From the NCBI GenBank assembly GCA_025917655.1, contig CP084619.1, positions 4,507,001 through 4,571,000 on the forward strand: 64,000 bases of DNA. Reading direction: 5' to 3'. The position numbers were made by a program, and so were the translations under genes. Numbering within the stretch: position 1 is the first letter of the stretch; each line of letters starts with the position of its first letter. Positions 47,301 through 55,654 of the stretch are shown piece by piece. Under the pieces are notes generated by a model, which ran no database searches, had not been told where the DNA came from, and was given only the letters and a program-made list of their open reading frames with translations. Source of the stretch: Chlorella sorokiniana. Its lineage: Eukaryota > Chlorophyta > Trebouxiophyceae > Chlorellales > Chlorellaceae.

Positions 47301-49091
47301 GGAAACCATGGCATCACCGATTGTAGTCCACCGATGGGTCGATTGCTGGCTGGAAGGCTACAGCGAGGCGTGGAACGCTTAGCGTGCGGAGCGTCCCTGC
47401 AGGGCCAGTATACATCGCTCCCCGTTTCCCCCTGCTGTCCGCATCTGCTGGCGGTGCCCACCCGCTTGGCCTCCGCCTCCGCCTTCTTGCCAGCCTTCTT
47501 GCCGCCGTCGTCCTTGGGAGCGGCGCCGCCTTGGCCGCCTCCGCCTTGGCCGCCTCTTTGGCCAGCGCCTTGGCCCGCTTGGCCTCCTTCTCTGCCAGCT
47601 TGGCGGCCTTGCGGGCCGCCTTCTCGGGTCCGGCTCTGCCTGGTTGGAGGCCTGGGAGGAAAAACGGAGAGGGCGGGAGGAGAGGGTGCAACCCACCGTC
47701 GGGGCAGGTGGTGGAGGTGCCTGGATGCCGCGCGGCAGCGTGGCGCTGACAAAGCACTTCCAAAAGCGCACATCCGCAGACTGAGCCCCTTTTGCAGGTA
47801 CCGCCCACCTGCTCGCTCGGCTGCTCGCTGGCGTCGCCGCCGCCGCCGCCTTTCTTCTTCTTCTTCTTCTTGCTGCCGTCGGCAGCCTGTGCCGGCTCTG
47901 CCCAGCTGCCCGCTTGCTGGCTGAGGCTCACCTCGCCTGTGGGGCAAGCCACGCGGGGCGGGCAGGAGGCACACTGAGAAACAAAGGGAAGAATGAGGGT
48001 GCGCACGCATGCAGGGGGAGTGAATGCAGGGGCTTGTAGCCCACGCGTATAACCCGGCGACGACGGCAGGCGTGCGCGGGCTTAGTAAGAAGGCGGTTTG
48101 GTCTGGCACCCCGTTACGTCCGCCGAGCTTATCGCCGCGGCAAGCAGCGGCGGGAGTAAAAGGCGGTGCGTGTTGTGGGCAGCGAGCGGCGGCGGCAGCT
48201 GTGCAGGCTGGTCGTGGCAGCAGGCCCATGCCAGCAGCAAGGCAGGCTGCCGTGCTCTGGGAGGGGGCCGCCCTCACGCACCCAGCACAGCAGCGAACTG
48301 GGGCTCCGCGGCGCACGACTGCAGCCAGGAAGCGATTGCCGGGTACTGCTGCTGCACATCCTGCCCCAGCACGTCTTGGAACAGCGGCAGCAGGCTGGTC
48401 AACACCGCCACGTCAGCAAGGCTGGTGGCTGCCCCTGCCAGCCGGCCGCCGCCCGCAAGCGCTGCCTGCAGCTGCGCCAGCGCTGCCTCAAGCTGGAGCC
48501 TCTCCGTGGCGCGCTGCTCTGCAGTCGCGGCAGCGGCGCCGGGCAGGCACCACGCCGCTGCAGCTGTCTCGATGCTGCGTGCCACGGCCAGCCAGGGGTC
48601 GACGGCGGCTGCAGACTCGGCCGAGTACAGGCTGCTGGCACCGCCGGCGGTTGCAACTGCAGCAGAGGGGGAAGGAGCGCAGTCAAGCCAGACGGACATT
48701 TCCACAGCCCCAAGGGACGTCGTTGGAAATTCCAAGACATTGGCATTGGAGAAAGTCCAGGAGACGCGGCATGGATCGCGTGCCAAGTCTGAAAAGGCAA
48801 GCGACGAGCACGGGCTGCCGCCTGCTGCCGCCGCTGAAACGCACCGTAGCGGGCGATTGCGTCACTCTGCAGGATCTTTTCGCCCTCCGGAGTGGTCAGC
48901 ACGGGCTCCTGCGGGTAGCAGACTCCGTCAGCCACCTGGAATCGCCCAGTGGCAAAGACGAGCATGCTGCACTCTCTCACCTTCAAGTCTGCATCGGGCG
49001 GCTGCACTGTGAGCTTCAACTGCCCAAATTGTGCAGTCACCAGCGCAAGGTTGGCTGCAGGGTGCCCTGGCGGGCAGCAAATAGCTGCCAT
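38312..49091 (-). CDS. VARS1: Valyl-tRNA synthetase with N-terminal GST-like domain (VARS1-type fusion)
   Basis: Class Ia synthetase that charges tRNA-Val, probably cytosolic. The first two exons (48845-49091, [20 protein letters not shown]; 48282-48656, [43 protein letters not shown]) form a GST-like domain. A strong donor (GTGCGTGAG, 48281) joins in frame to the acceptor before 47936, giving [13 protein letters not shown], as in human VARS1 (FRAVLGEVVL). A Lys/Ala-rich linker follows (to about 47170), then [20 protein letters not shown]. Catalytic signatures: [19 protein letters not shown] (HIGH, about 46803-46870), the editing domain [20 protein letters not shown] (45090-45150), [20 protein letters not shown] (43170-43240), [14 protein letters not shown] (42370), [20 protein letters not shown] (42080) and [12 protein letters not shown] (KMSKS, 41780-41815). 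The anticodon-binding domain ([19 protein letters not shown]) and a C-terminal tRNA-binding coiled coil ([20 protein letters not shown]) end at 38312. Frame losses occur near 47625, 47520 and 41076. Confidence 0.9.
40066..40100. repeat. Poly-C plus (CA)n tract in a ValRS intron
   Basis: An 11-base C run followed within a few bases by an alternating CA run, inside a ValRS intron. Confidence 0.75.
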
Positions 49092-49346
49092 CTCTGCAGG
49101 GCTTTCCTGAAGCCGACTGCCTAAACTAACGTATGTATATATCGATATCAATAATGGGCATCCATGCAGTCGTGCAGGGCAAGTCTGGGAGCTGCAAAGC
49201 CCGGGTCAGGAGGCCAGCTCAGACGGCGTGGATGGAACGGTCCATCGGCAGCGCAAGCCGCTTGCTCCACACACGCATTGTGCTCTTCTATACACCAATT
49301 TCTGTTGCTGCCGCCTGGCTGTGGGTGGGGTGCAAGAAGCAGCAAC
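49092..49346. promoter_or_regulatory. Compact divergent promoter of ValRS (-) and plastid bL28 (+) with ATATCGATAT palindrome
   Basis: Only 255 bases separate the two start codons. Near the ValRS side (49131-49150) there is an AT-rich core, gtatgtatat followed by atcgatatca. It contains TATA-like sequence and the perfect palindrome ATATCGATAT (49139-49148), about 50 bases before the ValRS ATG. This is the most AT-rich patch in the pair and a plausible core promoter. An alternative upstream Met at 49151 would put the palindrome inside coding sequence and is less likely. Confidence 0.6.
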
Positions 49347-50575
49347 ATGCAGGCGCTGCAGCTCAAGCCCACCGTGGGCGCCCTCAGCAGCACTAAGAGC
49401 AGCTTCCGCGGCTTCACTGCAGCTTTTCAGCGGCTCAGCATCGCGCAGCAGCCCGCAGCCCGCCAGCAGCTAGTTGTCGAGGGTGAGCAGCGGGCGGCGG
49501 TGTTTTCTTGGCGCCCATCGTCATGCATTTGCCTACTGAAGGCTTCTGAGCCAGCCTGCGTCGGAATGCGTGGCCCCGTCGGCGGGGCACTTGCAGCTGG
49601 GCGCGAGCGGCACGCCCCTCACTCCCTGTGCTGCGGCCTCCGAGCAGTGCAGCAGGCCACCTCCCTGTGTTGTGTTGTCAATTCCACCTCCGTCTGATCT
49701 GCTGATGCCTGCTGTGCCCCGTTATGTCGTGCAGCCAGTCGCGTGTGCGACCTCACGGGCAAGCGCGCCAACAACGGCTATGTGGTGACCTTCTCCCACA
49801 AGCGTAACAAGAAGCTGCAGCAGGTCAACCTGCAGTACAAGAAGGTGTACTGGCCCGAGGGGCAGAGGTGAGCGCGGGCTGAAAACAAGCCTGCTGGCCA
49901 TGGGCGGCCGCCGCGTCGTGTCTCACGCGCGTTCAAGGCGGCGGAAGGAGTTGAAGCAGCGATACTGAACAGCGCAGGCAGCGAGTTCTTCTGCAAGCTC
50001 AACAGCAGCAGTCAGCCTGGCGAGGGCAGGGGCACACGAGGGCCTTGCAATGCATGGAGGCACCGCTGTTGCCAGCCCCATTTTGTGTCAAGTGCCGCAG
50101 CATACGCATGTCAGGGGCAGCGGCAGATATGCAGCAGGGCACCGTGCTGCTTGTGCAGCTTTGCCAGCCTGCACAAAGCGACTGCCGCACGCCGCAGTCG
50201 GGTCGCTCGCTGCTGTCGGTTCCCCTGACCTGCCGGCCCCCCCCGCCCGCGCCCCCCCCTTCTCCTGCCCCGCCCCCGCAGGTGGGTCAAGCTGCGCATC
50301 TCCACCAAGGCCATGAAGACTATTGAGAAGCGCGGCCTGCAGACGATGGCCAACGAGGCGGGCATCGACCTGTGGAAGCTGCCGTACGAGGATGCGCGCC
50401 CGAGCGCAAGCAGTGGCTCGCCGCCAACCCCACCAACCCGCCCATGGCCAAGAACCCGCGCAAGATGAAGAACGCGGAGAAGCTGGCGGCGTCCCGCAAG
50501 ACCCCGCTGGTCGCGCGCTACGTGTACGGCAAGGTGGCCTATGTGCGCGCCGACAGCGCTGAGGCTGCGCAGTGA
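49347..50575 (+). CDS. Plastid large-subunit ribosomal protein bL28 (nuclear-encoded)
   Basis: Component of the chloroplast 50S subunit. Exon 1 (49347-49482) encodes a Ser/Thr/Gln-rich plastid transit peptide ([20 protein letters not shown]). Exon 2 (49735-49867) gives the diagnostic bL28 core [40 protein letters not shown]. Exon 3 (50282-50575) gives [20 protein letters not shown] and the C-terminal extension ([20 protein letters not shown] to EAAQ-stop). Splice phases agree at both introns. One frame change at about 50400 (within DARP-ERKQW) looks like a lost G. The protein is longer than bacterial L28, as expected for the plastid form. Divergent from ValRS. Confidence 0.93.
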
Positions 50576-51090
50576 AGCAGCGCAGCGCGCCGCTGCACGC
50601 CTTGAGCGCATGGCCTGATCGGAGTGGACGCTGCTGCAACAGTCGGTCCATAACAGCTCCGCACACAGCCCCTGCACCACCTGTTTGCTTTTCCGCTCGC
50701 GTTTCCCCTCTAGCACCAGGCCTCTGGCCCTCCCCCGCTCCGACAAACCCAAGCGGCACCAGCCCGGCATCATGTTTGACCTTTTCTGGTTCAGTGGGCT
50801 GTAAGGCCGGTCCAACGTCGTTGCTTTGTGTTTCCAGAAAGTGCACCGGGCAGGCTGGCCAGCACTTGCAGTTTGGTTCAGCTGCCCTGCCAGGGACTCC
50901 CACGTACCGCATTGTCCAGCTGAGAGTGCGGGCGAGTACCTCATGATGCCGCTGCGCACGTGCGGTATTATTCCTCTCCACGATATCGAGTATCCAAAAC
51001 ATTAAAGGCGACGCGTGTTCCTTGGGACACCACCGAATTTCAGCGCGCAACGATCGCTGTTCGCGGGGGACTTGCTGCAATTTACAGCCA
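50576..51090. other. Intergenic: bL28 3' UTR and promoter of the RRM/RS gene
   Basis: About 515 bases between tandem + strand genes. After the poly(A) signal an AT-richer patch (about 50970-51010) precedes the RRM/RS start. No additional gene was seen. Confidence 0.5.
50800..50804 (+). terminator. TGTAA polyadenylation signal for bL28
   Basis: TGTAA about 225 bases after the bL28 stop codon; the 3' UTR is otherwise unremarkable. Confidence 0.6.
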
Positions 51091-54000
51091 TGGGCGATAG
51101 ATATGTGACTCTGGGGAAGCCCGACGACAGGGAGCCCTACTCTCCCCGTGAGTTCGGGGATCGCTCGCCACCCTTTCGTGTTCTGGCGTTGTATGGGGGC
51201 CAATTGATTGTGCAGTGATGCGCTATCGCTCCCGATAGCACGCCAGGCTGCGGAGCGGCACCTGAACCGTGCCTGGGCTGCGCTCCATCCTGCCGCTGCA
51301 ACCCTTCCTCTTCTGCCTGCCCTGCCCTCCTCCAGGCGGCTACCGGCCTCAGTATGACACCAACAGGACTATCTATGTGGGCCAGCTGCGCTACGGTGAG
51401 CATGTGCATGCGGCACCATCGCTCTCAGGCAGAGAAGGCGAACCAGCGCGGCTCGCGGCGCCTCCGCCCGCCCTCGCCTCCTGGCAACCCTTCGCCTTCT
51501 GCCTCTGCGTCCCCCCCCACAGACACGGACGAGCGCACCGTTCGCAAGTGGTTTGAGGTGTACGGGCCCGTTGGATCAGTCAAGGTGGGCTGCAGCAGGG
51601 CTGGCTGGCGCTGAATGCTGGGCGTGTGTTTGGCGCTGGCACCCGTCCCCTCGCTGTGCTCTGTCAGCACTCGCTCAATCCCCCCCTGCAGCTCATCTAT
51701 GACAAGGAGACGGGGCGCTCCAAGGGCTTTGGGTTTGTGACGTTTGAGGACGATCGCGACGCCCGCGACGCACTCAACGACGCCGGTGGGCGCGACCTGG
51801 ACGGCGCCGCCATCAAGGTCAACATCGCACACGGCCCCGCGGCCATGGGCTTTGCCGGCGGCCGCGGCAGGGGCAGGTGGGGAGGCTCCGACGCCGCGCC
51901 GCAGCCCGCTGCTGCCGCCTGCAGCCGCTGCGATTGCGGGCAGTGCTGTGCGGGCCTGGTGAGGGGGATGGCCCGCCTGCGCTGACAGCCCACGCCCAGT
52001 GCAGGTGTGTTGCCACTGCTTGCTGTTCCTATTTTTCTATTGTGCCGCGCACGTCGTACTGGGCGGCGCTGCGCGGGCTGAGCTGGTATTCGCAGCTGCA
52101 CCGTCGCGCAATTTGCCGAGCGGCCGGCTGAGTTCCTGGCAATATACACCAAGCTCTTCATCTCTTTCGGCTTGCACCCACTTGGGTGGCAAGCAAGATT
52201 CTGGGTTTGTCTGGCCGGCTTTCCTCTGAACGAGACGCAACACTGGCACGCTGGTGTACGGAACATGCGCATAATGCGGGAGGGAACCTTCTTGCTGCTG
52301 CCAGCCTTGTCTGGTGCATCATTCAAATGGATAACACCGGACACCAGCCTCCTTATAAGACGGCAGCTTCCATTCTGCTCACTGCCTTTATCGTCATATC
52401 CCAGCACGGCGCCCAGGTCGATCCACCTTCCTGCGGTGGATATTTCCTCCACCTGCCCACCTTCACTGATTCACTTTCAACCCGCGGCGGCGCCTAGAGC
52501 CCCGTCCCCCTTTCTTGGCTCACCGCAACTGTCGGCACGCCCTCTGCGCGTGTGCCCGCGGTGGCTGCAGGGGCTTCTACGGCGGCCGCGGCTTCCGTCC
52601 CGACTTCCGTGGCCGCGGAATCGACCGCCGCGTGGGCGACGACCGCTACAGCCCCGGCCGCTACTCCCCGCGGTCCAACTCGCGCTCGCCCTCGCGCAGC
52701 CCCTCCAGGCAAGCGACAAGCGTCACATCGACATGCATTCCTCCCTGCCTCCTCCGCAACGCCCACCCTGCACCGCCGCCGCGGTCCCCAGCTTGCCCAA
52801 CCGCTCTGCCCTGCCCTCCTTTGTCCTCGATTGTACGCCTTGTCATTGAGCAGGAAGCACGAGCGGGACGAGCAGCAGTACGAGGATGAGCCCGTCGACA
52901 AGCGGCCCCGCCCCGCCTCCCCCTCCAGGTGGGCTCCGAGGCCGCCCTGCGCCTGCCTGCTCAGCTTTCTGGTTACGCTGTCAGGAAAGCGGCATCGCCT
53001 CTGGGCACCCAGCTTTGATGGGATAGTTTCGGGGGACCGCGTCATGCATTGCCGTCCAGCTCCGCCCGCTTTGCGCTGCCTGGTGCTCAGCGCTTCCGCC
53101 TGCACTTCCGCTTTCTTCCCGCAGGTCCAGGAGCCGCAGCCCCAGCCGCAGCCCCTCCCGCAGCCCCAGCCGCAGCAGGAGCCGCAGCGCCACCCCGCCC
53201 CACCGCCGCGCGCCCCAGCGCTCGCCAGCCGTCGACGACGCGGCGGCGCCGCCCCCACACACCGCTGACCCGGGCCGCCCTGTGGCGCCGGCCGGCAATG
53301 CCGCGCCCACCCCCACGCCCCCTGCGGGCGTGCCGGACACCACCCCGCCCGGCATGGGCGTCGCGGCCAGCGGGGCGGCGGCACGGCCGGTGCGCGCACC
53401 GGGCGCCAAGCCGCCGCCGTCGGCGGAAGCTGTGAAGAAGGAGCTGCTGCGGCTGCGCCGTCAGGAGCAGGAGCTGGGCAACCGCGTGCGCAGCCTGGAG
53501 GGTGCGCAGCCGCCGCCGCCGCCGCTGCTTGCCCTCTGCCGCCGTCCAAGGCCCCTTGCCGCTTCGCCGCATGAGCCCGCTCAGAAGGCGGCGCAGCGCA
53601 TGCAAGCCTGCCGTGCCTGCCGACATCCGCCTCATCCAGAGCCTCGTCTTCACGCCTCCCGCACACCTCAGCCTCCTGTCGCCGCCCCTTGCCCTCAACA
53701 TCTCTCTCTCCCCGCGCAGAGCGCCTGTCCCAGCGCGAGACGCAGCTGGCGACGGCTGAGCAGGAGTTGTCGGATGTGCGGCGCCAGCTGGCGGATGCCA
53801 AGCCGCAGCTGTCGCAGTACAAGCAGTGGGTGGCGGGTGAGCGGCGGCGGCAGAGCCGGGTCTTTCGGTCAAGCCCATGCTTGGGGCACCGCTTGCTGAC
53901 GTTATGCTAGTTTTGCGTCTTGTACGTCCGTGCTGCAGAGCTTGCTGTTCCCAACACTGTTGCTTCCTGGGTGTTGTACCATCCTTTGTCCTGCACGCAG

Positions 54001-54854
54001 CCCTGCTGGACGGCACCGGCAGGCTGACCAGCAGCCGGGCGCGCGGCGGCGGCTGCCGAGGCCGACGCAAGGCGGCAGGAGGAGCGGCTCGCTTCCCTGC
54101 GCCGCAGCATTCAAGACGACGCCGCGCGCCACGGGTGCGCTTCGCGGCCAGCCATGTAAACGTTGCTCGCTGGCGGGCCTGCGTGCCAGCTTCTTACCCG
54201 TGTCCTTGGCTGTGAACGCTTGCCGCTGCTGGGTGTGCTGGAGGGAACGTTTTGGGCACCGTGCCCCTTCCCCCCCCTCTCCGCACACACACACACACAC
54301 ACGCACACACCACACGCATTCCTTTCCGCAGCCTGGAGCTGGCCAACGGCGGCCACCACATGCAAGACAACGACGACGACGAGGCGTGGGAGCAGCTGGC
54401 CGCCGACATCCAGCAGTCGGAGCGGGCGGCGGCGGCCGGCGCCGCGTCGGCGCACGCGGCGGGCGGCGACCCGGCGGGCGTGACGCCGGGGTCGGCGCCG
54501 CCGCTGCCCGCGGGCGCGGGCTCGGACATGGCGCTGCAGGCGGTGATGCAGGAGGCGGCCATGGAAGGTGAGCTGGGAAGAAAGAGCGGCGGGCTGGGCC
54601 GCAGAGGTTGGCGGCCCAGCCACGGCTGCGGGCCTCGTCAGAACACGTTCACAGGGCGTTCTTCAGGACCTGGGCCCAAAGGGGTGCCTCGTCAAGCTGC
54701 TCTGCTTCTCAAGCTGTCCTGCCCCCTGCCGCCACCAATGCCTCCCGCAGAGGACGACCACACAGGCGGGGGCTGGACCCAAGCCGACAACCAGGGCGCG
54801 GGCGGCAGCGGCGGCCGCTTCGAGGGCATGAAGTTTGCGGTGCCGCAGGAGTGA
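51091..54854 (+). CDS. SR-type splicing factor: N-terminal RRM, RS domain, C-terminal coiled coil
   Basis: A nuclear pre-mRNA splicing or RNA-binding factor. Exons 51091-51147, 51336-51395, 51523-51584 and 51692-51876 encode one RRM with RNP2 TIYVGQL and RNP1 KGFGFVTF, ending in Gly/Arg-rich sequence. After a 694-base intron, 52571-52708 gives RGFYGGRGFRPDFRGRGIDR and the first RS repeats; 52854-52928 gives KHERDEQQYEDEPVDKRPRP; 53125-53501 gives a dense RS tract (SRSPSPSRSPSRSPSRSRSR), a Pro/Ala region and the start of a coiled coil (KKELLRLRRQEQELGNRVRS). Exons 53720-53836, 54001-54134, 54332-54567 and 54751-54854 continue the coiled coil (SQRETQLATAEQELSDVRRQ) and an acidic tail ending KFAVPQE-stop. 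Phases agree at nearly all junctions. The donor at 52708 is AG|GCAAGC, a likely GC-AG intron. One frame change falls near 54045. A long coiled coil after an RS domain is unusual for classical SR proteins. Confidence 0.87.
54284..54316. repeat. (CA)n microsatellite in an intron of the RRM/RS gene
   Basis: Alternating CA run just before the acceptor of the exon starting at 54332. Confidence 0.8.
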
Positions 54855-55654
54855 GCGCGCGCCCGGGCGCTGCATGGGCCCAGGCCCACCAAGCAGCAGC
54901 GCCGCCCTAGTGGAGCCGCAACCACCTTGTGGACTCAACCAACAGCCAGCCAACCAGCTTGCAAGGCCAGTTTTGTACCTGCCAGCCCACCAATGCACGA
55001 ACGTCTCAGCTACTAAATCGCACCAGAAGCACGGAATGTCCCTCTCGCTGCAGCCAATACGCTGCTGCCTTTCGTAGTTGTAACTGTACACGCGCCTCAG
55101 TTGTCGTGTGATGCCAACTGTTGAGGTGCACTAGTGACAGCACCAGGCTGCATAAGGTGTTGTTCATGGCCGCATTATAATCTAAGTCCTGCGTCAGCCT
55201 GTGTCTCGCTCAGCTCGGGTTTTGTGGGTACACACATCAGGCGGGCTCGGCCTCATTGCAGGGGAGTGCGGCCTGTACAAAGCAGGGCATCAGAGCAGGG
55301 CAGGGCAGGAAAGGGGGGGGGCACGGCCAGGTTGCAAGCCGGTCAGTGCTCAGGGTGGGGAATGGATGGTGGCGGAAGGGGGGCTTCAGGCAGGCAGGCT
55401 GCAGCCCGGCTCGAAGCTGCCGCCTGCAGGGCACCCACACGCAGCAAGACTAGCAAGCTGGGGGCCAGAGGTAATCAATTCAAAGAATCAATGGGGGGGG
55501 GGGGGGGCGGGGCCCACTGTGCATCGGAACTGTCCCCTCGGGTGAAAAATCGGTTCCTGGGTTTCCAAAAAGGTGCCTCTCATGCCGCCGCACGGGGTGC
55601 CGCCATGCGGGCCGTCATAGCAGGGTGCTTGGGTTCCCAACCCCTGGCGTCGCT
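54855..55654. other. Convergent intergenic region
   Basis: Holds the RRM/RS 3' UTR and the 3' UTR of the next - strand gene. A 13-base G run lies at about 55495-55507. No conserved frame was seen. Confidence 0.5.
55079..55083 (+). terminator. TGTAA polyadenylation signal for the RRM/RS gene
   Basis: TGTAA (ttgtaactg) 225 bases after the stop at 54854. Confidence 0.65.

Noticed and set aside
48274-49151. A separate stand-alone GST gene upstream of ValRS
   Set aside because: The apparent stop lies within a strong splice donor, and the in-frame join to the next exon reproduces the conserved GST-to-linker transition of VARS1 (FAAVLGEV). A promoter and poly(A) signal for a separate gene are not evident in the 345-base intron.
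52186-52497. Open frame starting MASKILGLSGRLSS with a hydrophobic stretch
   Set aside because: It lies wholly in the 694-base intron of the RRM/RS gene, whose flanking exons join in phase. No homology was recognised. Kept only as part of the long-intron observation.
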